A DNA stretch of 58,994 nt, taken from contig CAZREI010000004.1 in the NCBI GenBank assembly GCA_964599285.1, forward strand, positions 1-58,994. The letters are read 5' to 3'. The notes under the pieces are model-generated. The model did not search any database. It worked only from the letters and a program-made list of their open reading frames with translations, and was not told the origin of the DNA. The position numbers were made by a program, and so were the translations under genes. The number at the start of each line of letters is the position of its first letter. Within the stretch, counting starts at the first letter, position 1. Source of the stretch: VGLO01 sp964599285 (lineage in GTDB: Bacteria; Patescibacteriota; Minisyncoccia; Minisyncoccales; Staskawiczbacteraceae). This document shows positions 8,266-16,679 of this stretch, one piece after another.

Positions 8266-8691
8266 ATGAGTAAAAAGATATTAGTGTTTGGTACTTTTGA
8301 CGGACTGCACGACGGGCATAAGGATTTTTTTCGGCAGGCTCGTGAATTTGGTGACCATTTAGTGGTGGTGGTTGGGCGAGACTCAACTATCATAAAAACC
8401 AAGGGACGGCCGCCGAAGTTTAACGAACAGGAACGGCTGGCGGCCGTGGGCGCCGCAGAATATGTGGATGAAGCTCGCTTGGGCAACGAGGCTGTACTTG
8501 GTGAAAAGTTTAACCCCTACAAAGTTATTGAAGAAATAAAACCCGACGTTATTTGTTTAGGCTACGACCAGACTCATTTTACAGAAAAGCTGGCGGAAAA
8601 AATAAAAGAGATGGGGCTAAGCATTGAAATCAAAAGACTGAAAGCATATAGGCCTGAAATGTACCATTCTTCAATCATTAACAAGCAGTAG
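8266..8691 (+). CDS. Cytidylyltransferase-like nucleotidyltransferase (FAD synthase or TagD type)
   Basis: A 141-residue HIGH-type nucleotidyltransferase. GTFDGLHDGHKDF near the N-terminus carries the HxGH ATP/CTP-binding motif, and a late SSIINKQ corresponds to the second nucleotide-binding motif. Size and sequence fit the glycerol-3-phosphate cytidylyltransferase/archaeal RibL-type FAD synthase family. It joins a nucleoside triphosphate to a phosphorylated substrate; which one cannot be read from sequence. An ArsR-like regulator follows 24 bases downstream. Confidence 0.85.
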   Translation: MSKKILVFGTFDGLHDGHKDFFRQAREFGDHLVVVVGRDSTIIKTKGRPPKFNEQERLAAVGAAEYVDEARLGNEAVLGEKFNPYKVIEEIKPDVICLGYDQTHFTEKLAEKIKEMGLSIEIKRLKAYRPEMYHSSIINKQ

Positions 8692-8694
8692 GCT

Positions 8695-8708
8695 TATTCG
8701 TACGAATA
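8695..8708. promoter_or_regulatory. Palindrome TATTCGTACGAATA, possible operator
   Basis: A 14-bp perfect palindrome lies just upstream of the ArsR-like gene start at 8716. The same 14 bp is the centre of the larger palindrome at 8997-9030 after that gene. Two identical palindromes on either side of a small winged-helix regulator suggest an autoregulatory operator. Confidence 0.45.
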
Positions 8709-8715
8709 GGAGAAT

Positions 8716-8982
8716 ATGAATAACAAAGATACCGTTAAATTTTTTAAAACACTAGGTAACGAAAGAAGGTTTTTAATTTTACGATATTTATTTGGTAATA
8801 AGGAGCTGACTGTTGGGCAAATCAGCGGTTTAATAAAACTTTCTTTTCGGAGCACATCAAAACATTTGGGCATATTAACGGGAATGGATTTGGTCACGAT
8901 ACGACAAGAAAGTTTACACAAATTCTATTCACTTAATTATGCAAAATTCCCAAAACAATTTATTACATTTTTCAAAAACTAA
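8716..8982 (+). CDS. ArsR-family winged-helix transcriptional regulator
   Basis: An 88-residue protein with the ArsR/SmtB fold pattern: KTLGNERRFLILRYLFGN, then LTVGQISGLIKLSFRSTSKHLGILT, where the second half is the recognition helix, then a wing. No cysteine-rich metal site (ELCVCDL type) is present, so it is not an obvious metal sensor. It follows the nucleotidyltransferase gene by 24 bases with a TAGGAGAAT ribosome site. Palindromes sharing TATTCGTACGAATA lie directly before and after it and may be its binding sites. Confidence 0.85.
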   Translation: MNNKDTVKFFKTLGNERRFLILRYLFGNKELTVGQISGLIKLSFRSTSKHLGILTGMDLVTIRQESLHKFYSLNYAKFPKQFITFFKN

Positions 8983-8996
8983 TTTTGAGAATTAAT

Positions 8997-9030
8997 ACTA
9001 TTCGCTTATTCGTACGAATAAGCGAATAGT
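8997..9030. repeat. Perfect 34-bp palindrome between the arsR-like gene and serS
   Basis: ACTATTCGCTTATTCGT is followed by its exact reverse complement (centre 9013/9014). It contains the same TATTCGTACGAATA core as the site at 8695-8708. It ends eight bases before serS. It may be an operator, a transcription-stalling cruciform, or both. Confidence 0.85.
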
Positions 9031-9038
9031 TACTACCC

Positions 9039-10334
9039 ATGCTAGATATCAATAACATTCGCGATCACAAAGAAGAAACTAAAAAGTCCCTTTTGAAAAG
9101 ATTAAAAGAAGGCGATTTTAATTTGGATGAAATTATTGGTTTGGACGACCAGCGCAAACAGTTGCTCACCAAAGTTGAGCAACTTAAAGCCGAGCGCAAT
9201 AAAAATTCCAAAACCAAACCCACTCCAGAAATGATTGAAAAAATGAAAATGGTTGGAGAGGAAATAAAATCGTTAGATGAGCAAATAAAAAATGTAGAAA
9301 GCCAACTAAAAGAAACAGTATCAGCTCTGCCTAATCTTCTGTCCGAAGACGTGCCGGTGGGAAAAGATGAATCGGAAAATAAAGTTATCAGACAGTGGGG
9401 AAGTGTGCCAAAATTTAGCTTTGAAATAAAGGATCATGTGCGGCTTGGGCAGGATCTGGATTTAATCGACAATGAAACTGCTTCAAAGGTTTCCGGTGCG
9501 CGTTTTACCTATTTAAAAAATGAGTTGGCTCTGTTGCAATTTGCCTTAATCCAGCACGCATTTTTTGTTTTAACTAATCCCAAAATTATTAAAAAAATTG
9601 CCGATTCAGTAAAAAAGGGATTTAGCGCAAAGCCGTTTACGCTCGTTATTCCACCGGTTATGGTAAAACCCGACGTATTTTGGAAAATGGCGCGATTGGA
9701 ACCCAAAGAAGAACGATATTACATTCCATCAGACAGTGTGTATCTAGTGGGAAGTGCCGAGCATACGTTGGGGCCCATGCACATGGATCAAGTTATTTTA
9801 GAGCAGGATTTGCCGTTGCGTTACGTGGGATATTCGACCGCGTTTCGCCGAGAAGCCGGATCGTACGGAAAAGATACCAAGGGCATTTTACGTATGCACC
9901 AGTTTGATAAAATTGAAATGGAAAGTTTTTCAAAGCCGGAAGACTCTATTGGCGAACAGAATTTTTTTGTAGCTATCCAGGAATACCTATTGCAATCATT
10001 GAAAATTCCATACCAGGTGGTGATGATTTGCACCGGAGATATGGGCGGACCCGATGCCCGGCAAATTGATATTGAGTGCTGGATGCCCGGGCAAAATAAA
10101 TATCGGGAAACCCATACCGCAGATTTGATGACTGATTATCAAGCACGCCGGTTAAATACGAAACTCAAAAGAAAAAATGGTAAAAATGAATTTGTCCACA
10201 TGAACGATGCCACGGTTTTTGCTATTGGCAGGACCTTAATTGCTATTTTGGAAAATTACCAGCAAAAAGATGGGAGCGTGAAAGTGCCCAAGGTTTTGCA
10301 AAAATATACGGGGTTTAAGGTTATTCGTCGTTAG
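9039..10334 (+). CDS. serS: Seryl-tRNA synthetase
   Basis: A 431-residue class II SerRS. The N-terminal long coiled-coil tRNA-binding arm spans about residues 30-105 (many K/E with heptads). The catalytic core has motif 2 (FRREAGSYGKDTKGILRMHQFDKIEM) and a motif 3-like end (ATVFAIGRTLIAILENYQ). It charges tRNA-Ser. The length is normal. The ATG is preceded by a 34-bp palindrome and has no clear Shine-Dalgarno. Confidence 0.95.
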   Translation: MLDINNIRDHKEETKKSLLKRLKEGDFNLDEIIGLDDQRKQLLTKVEQLKAERNKNSKTKPTPEMIEKMKMVGEEIKSLDEQIKNVESQLKETVSALPNLLSEDVPVGKDESENKVIRQWGSVPKFSFEIKDHVRLGQDLDLIDNETASKVSGARFTYLKNELALLQFALIQHAFFVLTNPKIIKKIADSVKKGFSAKPFTLVIPPVMVKPDVFWKMARLEPKEERYYIPSDSVYLVGSAEHTLGPMHMDQVILEQDLPLRYVGYSTAFRREAGSYGKDTKGILRMHQFDKIEMESFSKPEDSIGEQNFFVAIQEYLLQSLKIPYQVVMICTGDMGGPDARQIDIECWMPGQNKYRETHTADLMTDYQARRLNTKLKRKNGKNEFVHMNDATVFAIGRTLIAILENYQQKDGSVKVPKVLQKYTGFKVIRR

Positions 10335-10337
10335 TTC

Positions 10338-10449
10338 GTCATTGCGAGGCGCACCGAAGCAATCTTAAGGCAACTGGATTGCCACGCTGACAAGATGTGG
10401 GTGTAATTGGCCGCAGCCAATTCGCCCCATCTTTGGCTCGCAGTGACGA
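10338..10449. repeat. GTCATTGCGAG-type palindromic repeat, extended form
   Basis: CGTCATTGCGAGGCGCACC...GAAGCAATC, then GGATTGCCACGCTG, an inner hairpin (GGGTGTAATTGG/CCAATTCGCCC-like), and GGCTCGCAGTGACG. It fills the whole space between serS and the hydrolase gene, which starts three bases after it. Confidence 0.85.
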
Positions 10450-10452
10450 CAC

Positions 10453-11244
10453 GTGAGTGTGGAAGAAAGACAAATTTTGGTTAAAAATTTACAGGTAAAC
10501 TACAAGGTTTTTGGCCAAGGCAAGCCCATGCTTATTTTGCATGGCTGGCCTTCAAGTTCGGAAAAATGGGTGGCGGTGGGGGAATTATTATCGCAAACCC
10601 ATTCGGCGGGCTCGGGGCAGGAAGGTTTGAAAGTGATTGTTCCCGATTTGCCTGGTTTTGGCAAAAGCCAGCAGCCTTCGCAAGCTTGGAATACCGACAG
10701 TTACATTGAATGGGTCAGAGAATTTTGTGACAATGTGGACGGTCTTGCGGGCGAATTTTATTTGCTGGGGCATTCCTTTGGCGGGTCGCTGGCGGCAAAG
10801 TTTGCCGTAAAATATAACCAACGAATTACAAAACTTTTTTTAATTTCCGCGGCGGCAGTCCGAGAATCCACTCCCAAAAAAAAGTTTTATTATCAGATTT
10901 CCAGAGTAGGAAAAATATTTTCTTTTGTGCCCGGATACCCCCTTTTTAAAAAAGCTTTTTATAAATTTATCATCAGAAAAACCGATTATCCTTACGTAAA
11001 GGGCGTTATGAAAGAGACATACATAAAAGTAGTTTCGGAAGATTTATCGCATCGGCTGTCATTTATAAAAGTGCCGACCGTAATTATCTGGGGGGCAAAA
11101 GATGACTCAACGCCGCTGGAAGACGGCCAATTTATTCACGGAAAAATAAAAAATTCAACCCTGGTGGTAGTGCCAGATAAAAAGCATTCTTTGCAAATTG
11201 AAGCACCAGAATTGTTGGCCGAAAAAATATTAGCAAATATGTAA
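10453..11244 (+). CDS. Alpha/beta hydrolase
   Basis: A 263-residue alpha/beta-hydrolase. The oxyanion-hole region is LHGWPSS, the nucleophile elbow is GHSFGGS, and the acid and histidine come from WGAKDDSTP and KKHSLQIEAP. The substrate is unknown. The start is GTG immediately after a palindromic repeat, with no Shine-Dalgarno. Odd point: between GELLSQ and LKVIVPDLPGFG there is an extra THSAGSGQEG, encoded by TTCGGCGGGCTCGGGGCAGG. It looks like a repeat-derived in-frame insertion in a surface loop. Confidence 0.87.
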   Translation: MSVEERQILVKNLQVNYKVFGQGKPMLILHGWPSSSEKWVAVGELLSQTHSAGSGQEGLKVIVPDLPGFGKSQQPSQAWNTDSYIEWVREFCDNVDGLAGEFYLLGHSFGGSLAAKFAVKYNQRITKLFLISAAAVRESTPKKKFYYQISRVGKIFSFVPGYPLFKKAFYKFIIRKTDYPYVKGVMKETYIKVVSEDLSHRLSFIKVPTVIIWGAKDDSTPLEDGQFIHGKIKNSTLVVVPDKKHSLQIEAPELLAEKILANM

Positions 11245-11251
11245 CATAGTT

Positions 11252-11320
11252 CGTCATTGCGAGCAAAGCGAAGCAATCTTAGTAAAAAAATGGATTGCCA
11301 CGCTGCGGCTCGCAATGACG
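11252..11320. repeat. GTCATTGCGAG-type palindromic repeat
   Basis: CGTCATTGCGAGCAAAGCG...GCAATC, A-rich loop, GGATTGCCACGCTGCGGC...GCAATGACG. Inverted halves separated by about ten bases. It ends eight bases before the MurF-like start. Confidence 0.88.
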
Positions 11321-11328
11321 ACCGATGG

Positions 11329-12972
11329 ATGGATTTTTTAATCAGAGCAATCAGTTTTCTTTGGTTTATAAGAACAATTAAGTTTGTTCTTTTTTGGATT
11401 TATCTTTGGCAGTTAAAGGAGTACCACGTTGGCCGATTTTTGGATCACTTTAAAACCTACAAAGGCAAAAAATTATTGTTTGATCCGCTGGTAGCTGTGA
11501 AAATACTTTTGCTGCCCTTACTTTTTTTACGTCCTGGATTTGCTTGGATTTTACTATTGGTTTATGGCGCGGAATTTTTGTTTTTTGGCTTAACGATTGT
11601 AAAAAGAACTTTCAAAAAACCGGTATTTACTGGCAAAGTCATTTTATTAACCGTTGTTTCTTTAGCATTGGCCGTGGCATTTTTGGTGGAGGCATACGTG
11701 GTCAAAAACAATGTCTTATTTGCCGCGAGCCTTTTGATTTTTGATATAGTTACTCCGATTGTCGTTTCTTTTGTTGTGCTGATATTTCAGCCATTTTTTG
11801 TAATGGCGCGCCGGCGAATTTTAAAAAAAGCGGCGCGAAAAATGGCAGAGCATAAAAATCTTATTGTTATTGGCATTACCGGAAGCTATGGCAAAACATC
11901 CACCAAAGAATTTTTAGCCACGATATTGTCATCAAAATTTAACGTGCTGGCTACGCCCGATCATAAAAATTCGGAAATGGGCATTGCGCAAACTATTTTG
12001 CAAGACCTGCGCCCCGAACACCAAGTGTTTATCGTGGAAATGGGGTCGTATAATAAAGGTGGCATAAAGTTATTGTGCGACATGGTAAAGCCGCGCATCG
12101 GCATGGTGACTGGCGTTAACCAACAGCACTTGGCAACGTTCGGATCTATGGAAAATTTGCTCTGGGCAGAAGGTGGCCGAGAGCTGGTTCAATGTTTGCC
12201 AAAAAATGGCTTGGTCATTGTTAATGGCGACAACCCTTACTGTTTGGATTTATACAAAAAAATATATACGCTGGCCGGCGGATTAAAAAAACAGTTGTAC
12301 ACGACAAAAAAGGAAAAATTGGAATCGGATATTTGGACCGAAGACATCAGCGTAAAAAAAGAAAGCCTGTCGTTTATCGCGCGCGACAAAGACGGGTACC
12401 TTGCCTCTATGAGTGTCAGCGTGCTTGGCAAACAGAATGTCCAAAATCTTCTGGCCGCGATACTGGCGGCAAAGAGCCTTGGCATGAGTTTGCAAGACAT
12501 TGCTCTGGCGGTCAAGCACATCAGGCCCGAACAAGCTGGCATGACTATAAAAAGGGGAGCGCACGGAATTGAAATTATTGATTCGTCGTACTCTTCAAAT
12601 CCCGATGGCGTGATGGCGGATTTGGATTATTTGAATATTTTTCCCGGAAGAAAAGTTTTGGTGATGCCTTGCTTAATTGAGTTGGGGAGTGAATCATCAA
12701 ACATCCACAAAAAAATAGGAAAAAAAATCGCCCAAGTTTGTGACATGGCAATTATTACTACTCGCGATCAATTTGAAAATATTAAAAAAGGAGCCACAGA
12801 AAATGGCATGGATGAAAAGCAAATCTTATTGTGCGACCCTTCGATTTCAATCAGGGCAGGCAAACCGCAGGAAATTGTAAGTCACATAACTACGTTCTGC
12901 AAAGAAGGCGACGCGGTGTTGCTGGAAGGTCGAGTGCCAAGCCAACTGATTACCTTATTATATGGACAGTAA
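11329..12972 (+). CDS. MurF-like Mur ligase with an N-terminal membrane domain
   Basis: A 548-residue protein. The first about 160 residues contain four or five hydrophobic helices; the rest is a Mur ligase. The ATP-binding P-loop is GITGSYGKTSTKEF, followed by NSEMGIAQTIL and EMGSYNKGGI, which is the MurF-type central domain, then a C-terminal domain with VMPCLIELG. MurF adds D-Ala-D-Ala to the UDP-MurNAc tripeptide. Membrane anchoring is unusual for the textbook enzyme. The start is the ATG before DFLIRAISF, because upstream codons are repeat DNA. It overlaps the next gene by 11 bases. Confidence 0.85.
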   Translation: MDFLIRAISFLWFIRTIKFVLFWIYLWQLKEYHVGRFLDHFKTYKGKKLLFDPLVAVKILLLPLLFLRPGFAWILLLVYGAEFLFFGLTIVKRTFKKPVFTGKVILLTVVSLALAVAFLVEAYVVKNNVLFAASLLIFDIVTPIVVSFVVLIFQPFFVMARRRILKKAARKMAEHKNLIVIGITGSYGKTSTKEFLATILSSKFNVLATPDHKNSEMGIAQTILQDLRPEHQVFIVEMGSYNKGGIKLLCDMVKPRIGMVTGVNQQHLATFGSMENLLWAEGGRELVQCLPKNGLVIVNGDNPYCLDLYKKIYTLAGGLKKQLYTTKKEKLESDIWTEDISVKKESLSFIARDKDGYLASMSVSVLGKQNVQNLLAAILAAKSLGMSLQDIALAVKHIRPEQAGMTIKRGAHGIEIIDSSYSSNPDGVMADLDYLNIFPGRKVLVMPCLIELGSESSNIHKKIGKKIAQVCDMAIITTRDQFENIKKGATENGMDEKQILLCDPSISIRAGKPQEIVSHITTFCKEGDAVLLEGRVPSQLITLLYGQ

Positions 12973-14263
12973 ATTCCCAACCAAAGGCTGGTCCGCCCTT
13001 GGCGGAAAACCTATTTCTATTTCACTTTCTCCCAATGTCCAGCGCGACGATGTGGTTTTGGCTTTGAAGTTACTCTTTCAGCCTTGGAAGTGGAAGCGAG
13101 GTGGCGCCATCAAACAATTTGAAGATGAATTTAAAAATTACCTTGGCATCAAGTATGCGTTCTCTTTTAATAGTGGGAGGTCTTCGCTTTTCGCTATTTT
13201 GAAAGCGCTTAATTTGGAAAAAGGAAGTGATGTATTGTTACAGGCTTTTACCTGCAATGCAGTGCCAAATCCGGTATTATGGGCGGGTTTAAATCCAGTC
13301 TATGTTGATTGCACCGATGATTTTAATATTGACTTGTCGTCATTGCGAGCAACAGCGCGGCAATCCAGGGTATTGATAGTCCAGCACACGTTCGGCCTAC
13401 CCGCAAACCTGGATGAAGTTTTGGAAATTACCCGTCAACATAATATGGTTGTCATTGAAGATTGTGCCCACGCGCTTGGCGCGGAATTTAATGGAAACCC
13501 GGCCTTCGCGCAAGGCTTTGGCGGGCGAAGAAAAGTAGGCACCTTCGGTGACGCGGCATTTTTCAGTTTTTCGCGCGACAAAGTTATTTCTTCGGTGTAT
13601 GGAGGAATGGCAGTGACCAATAACGATCAGATTGGAAAAAAGTTAGAGGCACTTCAAAAAGAATTCGGCCAACCTAGTTTTTTTTGGATAAGACAACAAA
13701 TTCTGCATTCTATTTTACTTTGGTTTATTATCTTGCCGTTATATAATGTTATAGATCTTGGAAAATTATTTTTGGTGTTTTCGCAGTGGCTGCAGGTATT
13801 ATCAAAAGCGGTAAGCTGGCAGGAAAAGCGCGGCCAAAAACCTGATTATTTTCCCAAGGCCCTGCCCAATGCTTTGGCCGCGATGGCGTTGCATCAATTT
13901 GAAAAATTGGAAACATTTAACGCGCATCGCAAAAAAATTGCCGAATTTTATTATCAGGAATTGCAGAATACAACTTTTGTGTTGCCCAAACCCGGTGGTA
14001 TTTTTTTGCGCTTTGCTGTCCAGCATCCCAAGGCTCATGAAATATTGTATGAAGCTTGGCATCAGGAGAACATGTTGCTGGGGGATTGGTATCGCAGTCC
14101 CGTGGATCCGCATGATACACAATTAGAAGCGCTCAAATACCAAAAAGGAACCTGCCCAAACGCCGAAAGCCTAGCCAAAAAAACCTTAAACCTGCCAACC
14201 CACATCAATATTTCCATGGAAAATGCACGAAGAATCGTAGATTTTTTGAAAAAATGGAAATAA
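12962..14263 (+). CDS. DegT/DnrJ/EryC1/StrS-family PLP aminotransferase
   Basis: A 433-residue sugar-aminotransferase-like protein: FSFNSGRSSLFAILKAL at the cofactor phosphate site, VIEDCAHALGAEF at the PLP aspartate, and FFSFSRDKVIS with the Schiff-base lysine. The family transaminates nucleotide-linked keto-sugars for surface glycans. It overlaps the MurF-like gene by 11 bases, so both are probably co-translated. Two in-frame insertions look repeat-derived: SSLRATARQSR at 13336-13368, which is a full GTCATTGCGAG...GCAATCC core read as protein, and PAFAQGFGGRR at 13499-13531. Confidence 0.88.
   Translation: MDSKFPTKGWSALGGKPISISLSPNVQRDDVVLALKLLFQPWKWKRGGAIKQFEDEFKNYLGIKYAFSFNSGRSSLFAILKALNLEKGSDVLLQAFTCNAVPNPVLWAGLNPVYVDCTDDFNIDLSSLRATARQSRVLIVQHTFGLPANLDEVLEITRQHNMVVIEDCAHALGAEFNGNPAFAQGFGGRRKVGTFGDAAFFSFSRDKVISSVYGGMAVTNNDQIGKKLEALQKEFGQPSFFWIRQQILHSILLWFIILPLYNVIDLGKLFLVFSQWLQVLSKAVSWQEKRGQKPDYFPKALPNALAAMALHQFEKLETFNAHRKKIAEFYYQELQNTTFVLPKPGGIFLRFAVQHPKAHEILYEAWHQENMLLGDWYRSPVDPHDTQLEALKYQKGTCPNAESLAKKTLNLPTHINISMENARRIVDFLKKWK
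13338..13367 (+). repeat. GTCATTGCGAG repeat core inside a coding sequence
   Basis: CGTCATTGCGAGC...GCGGCAATCCAG lies in frame inside the DegT-family aminotransferase and encodes SSLRATARQSR. It is the same core as the intergenic copies. The reading frame stays open on both sides. Confidence 0.85.
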
Positions 14264-14295
14264 AAATGGGCAGATAGTCATGCGACTGTCTGCCC
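14260..14295 (-). terminator. Terminator of the 75-residue minus-strand gene
   Basis: Minus strand: GGGCAGACAGTC/GACTATCTGCCC (one G-U pair) followed by ATTTTTATTT. It lies just past the stop of the small gene and also faces the end of the DegT gene. Confidence 0.75.
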
Positions 14296-14307
14296 TACGA
14301 TAATGAA

Positions 14308-14535
14308 CTATGCGCGGAATGCCGCAACCTCTTTGAACCTGATAGCAACCTTGCCCCCCGTTTCAATTTTGAGGTAGAAGTGATCATTGGCCACTGTTGT
14401 CGGCACTCCTTCGTATTCCTTGCCACCGGAAATAACGACGTGGCACTTATGACCCCGCCCATACTTCTCATCGGCCATGTCCTGCAAACGAGATCTGAGC
14501 TGAGCTTCGAACCCCTCTTCGCGACGTCCAAACAT
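14308..14535 (-). CDS. Small hypothetical protein
   Basis: A 75-residue soluble protein beginning MFGRREEGFEAQL. The start is chosen because AAGGAG lies seven bases before this ATG. An upstream in-frame ATG at 14568 lacks such a site. A promoter (14578-14606) and a terminator make it a complete single-gene unit. The sequence predicts alpha followed by beta strands and has no motif I recognise. It belongs to the set of small, strong-Shine-Dalgarno accessory genes scattered between the housekeeping genes. Confidence 0.65.
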   Translation of the reverse strand: MFGRREEGFEAQLRSRLQDMADEKYGRGHKCHVVISGGKEYEGVPTTVANDHFYLKIETGGKVAIRFKEVAAFRA

Positions 14536-14577
14536 GGATATCTCCTTGAATAAATCGAAAGGTTTCAACCAATAATT

Positions 14578-14606
14578 ATGCTATCAGATTAAATTAAAGT
14601 TGTCAA
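14578..14606 (-). promoter_or_regulatory. Promoter for the 75-residue gene
   Basis: Minus strand: TTGACA (14601-14606), 17-base spacer, TAGCAT (14578-14583). The -35 box overlaps the start codon of the divergent femX-like gene. Confidence 0.65.
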
Positions 14607-15637
14607 TGGAAATAAAAGAAATTACTGATAAAAAAATTTGGGAGGATTTTTTGCTTCAATGCACCGAGAAGACTTTTTTGCAGTCTTGGAATTGGGGTCA
14701 GTTTCAGCAATCAATGCAAAAAAAAATCTGGCGATTTGGCATGTATCAAGATGGCCAGTTAGTTTCCGTGGCGCTGGTAATCAAAATGACGGCAAAGCGG
14801 GGGTCGTTTTTGTTGGTGCCCCACGGACCAGTAGTAGAATTAAAAAGTAATCCATTCAAACCTTTTATTTTAAAACTACTCAAAGATACATTGCTGGAGC
14901 TATCTAAAAAGGAAAAAACTGACTTTATGCGAATAAGCCCGATATGGGAAAGAACTCATGAAAATGAAAAGCTATTTGGAGAACTTGATTTTCGTCTGCG
15001 GCCATTGCATACGCATCCGGAATCAAGTTGGAAATTAAATATTCAGTCCACCGAAAAAGAACTGTTTGATGCCATGAGAAAAACGACACGATACTTAATT
15101 GGCAAAGCGCAAAAAGATGTAGACATAGAAATTATCAAAAGCATTGATATTGGCGACATTGAACAATTTAACGCCATGCACTTGGAAGTGGTAAAAAAAC
15201 AAAAATTCGTGCCGTTTTCCCTGGAATATTTTAAAAAAGAATTTGCGGCGTTTTTGCCAGACAATCAAATTTCCATTTTTTTTGCCAAATATAAGGGAAA
15301 AATCATTGCCGCTTCTTATGAAATTTTTTGGTCAGAAGTTGCGTTTTACCATCATGCCGCGTTATTGCCCGAGTATAAAAAAATTCCCGTTTCTTATTTG
15401 TTACAATGGGAAGCAATCGAGGAAGCAAAAAGAAGAGGATGCAAAGTATACGACTTTTGGGGGCACATTGACCCGGTAAAATATCCAAAACACCCTTACG
15501 CGGGGCCGACACTTTTTAAAATGGGTTTTGGCGGCTACGTAAAAGAGTATGTCAAAACGCAGGACTTTGTCATTTCCCAAAAATATTGGTTAAACTATAT
15601 TATAGAAACAGCGCGGCGCATAAAACGAGGACTCTGA
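14606..15637 (+). CDS. FemX-like peptidoglycan bridge aminoacyltransferase
   Basis: A 343-residue protein of the FemABX family (two GNAT-like folds). The C-terminal part is typical: HHAALLPEYKKIPVSYLLQW, then YDFWGHIDP, then PYAGPTLFKMGFGG. The family adds amino acids from aminoacyl-tRNA to the lipid II peptide side chain, which builds the interpeptide bridge. The ATG is chosen over the TTG six bases upstream. It lies among other cell-wall genes (murF-like, ftsQ). Confidence 0.88.
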   Translation: MEIKEITDKKIWEDFLLQCTEKTFLQSWNWGQFQQSMQKKIWRFGMYQDGQLVSVALVIKMTAKRGSFLLVPHGPVVELKSNPFKPFILKLLKDTLLELSKKEKTDFMRISPIWERTHENEKLFGELDFRLRPLHTHPESSWKLNIQSTEKELFDAMRKTTRYLIGKAQKDVDIEIIKSIDIGDIEQFNAMHLEVVKKQKFVPFSLEYFKKEFAAFLPDNQISIFFAKYKGKIIAASYEIFWSEVAFYHHAALLPEYKKIPVSYLLQWEAIEEAKRRGCKVYDFWGHIDPVKYPKHPYAGPTLFKMGFGGYVKEYVKTQDFVISQKYWLNYIIETARRIKRGL

Positions 15638-15644
15638 AACTAAA

Positions 15645-15742
15645 TTACAAACCACAAATTACAAATCACAAACACGGTTTTGAATTTAGAGATTAGGATT
15701 TAGATATTGTTTGTAATTTGTATATTGTAATTTGGAATTTGC
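15645..15742. repeat. Inverted element with TTACAAATTA-type arms before ftsQ
   Basis: The left arm has AAATTACAAACCACA, AATTACAAATCACAAAC; the right arm has GTTTGTAATTTGTATATTGTAATTTG. The centre is GAATTTAGAGATTAGG. It is built of short near-tandem units with inverted symmetry and ends directly at the ftsQ start codon. Confidence 0.7.
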
Positions 15743-16558
15743 ATGAATTATCGGAAAAAGTATATAAGTCCAAGGGTGCGGCATCTTAAGCCCAAAAAAA
15801 AGTTTTTCCAAAAGCCGGTGTTTTGGATTGTGCTTGCGGCGGTTCTGGCCGGCGCGCTTGCCTATGTGTTGCTATTTTATTCAACGTTCCAGGTCAGTCA
15901 TATTGAAATTTCCGGAAACGAAAAAATTCATAGCCAAGATATTACCGCACGGGTGAATAAAGATATTCAAAAAACCTTTTTGGCCGCCGGCGCTTTTTCC
16001 ATTGCTTCCAGAAGTATTTTCATTGCTTCCAGTGGCGCTATTACCAAAGATTTGCTTGCCGCTTTTCCAGAAATGGAAAACGCGCGTGTGCAAAAAAAAC
16101 TGCCTCAAGATATTTTGATTACGATTGAAGAGCGCCAACCCTTTGCTGTTTTTTGTAATGGACAAAATCCGGAGCATTGTTTTTTCATTGATGATCAAGG
16201 CGTCGTTTTTCAATCATTGTCTTCTGACACGCAAAGCGATTTGCCCGTGATGAGGCTGACATCGGCCGGCCAAGTTGCGATGGGTCAAACAGTCGCTTCA
16301 GGCACAGAAATTGAAGCTGTCAAAAGTATTCAAAAAAATATAAAAAATAATTTCCAGATTGACGCCAAGGAAATTTGGCTTGGCACGCCGATGATTATAA
16401 AAACGTCGGAGCAGTGGAAACTCTATATTGATCCAACGCAAGATATTGATTTGCAAATTACCAAACTAAACGCGCTCCTTGGCAGTATGCCGGAAGCCAA
16501 TCGTAAAAACCTCCAGTATATTTATCTTCAATATAGAGACCGGGCGTTTTACAAATGA
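15743..16558 (+). CDS. ftsQ: Cell division protein FtsQ/DivIB
   Basis: A 271-residue protein with a basic N-terminal tail, one membrane helix (about residues 28-47), a POTRA domain beginning FQVSHIEISGNEKIHSQDI, then the FtsQ beta domain (LPQDILITIEERQPFAVF). It connects FtsB/FtsL to the divisome. It follows femX after an inverted repeat element. Length and topology are normal. Confidence 0.88.
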   Translation: MNYRKKYISPRVRHLKPKKKFFQKPVFWIVLAAVLAGALAYVLLFYSTFQVSHIEISGNEKIHSQDITARVNKDIQKTFLAAGAFSIASRSIFIASSGAITKDLLAAFPEMENARVQKKLPQDILITIEERQPFAVFCNGQNPEHCFFIDDQGVVFQSLSSDTQSDLPVMRLTSAGQVAMGQTVASGTEIEAVKSIQKNIKNNFQIDAKEIWLGTPMIIKTSEQWKLYIDPTQDIDLQITKLNALLGSMPEANRKNLQYIYLQYRDRAFYK

Positions 16559-16623
16559 TTGATTTTTCGCACAAGCCCGGTATCTGCGTAAATATTGCGC
16601 AGATACCCGACTTGTGTGCGCCC

Positions 16624-16651
16624 TGGACAAAGTTTTTATTTTAGGTAGTAT
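16624..16651 (+). promoter_or_regulatory. Promoter for the sortase gene
   Basis: TGGACA (16624-16629), 16-base spacer, TAGTAT (16646-16651). The predicted start leaves a leader of about 20 bases. Just upstream, GACTTGTGTGCGC lies near CGCACAAGCCCGG (about 16568), a loose inverted pair. Confidence 0.5.
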
Positions 16652-16679
16652 GCGTAGTTGAGTAACGCGATACACTGCC

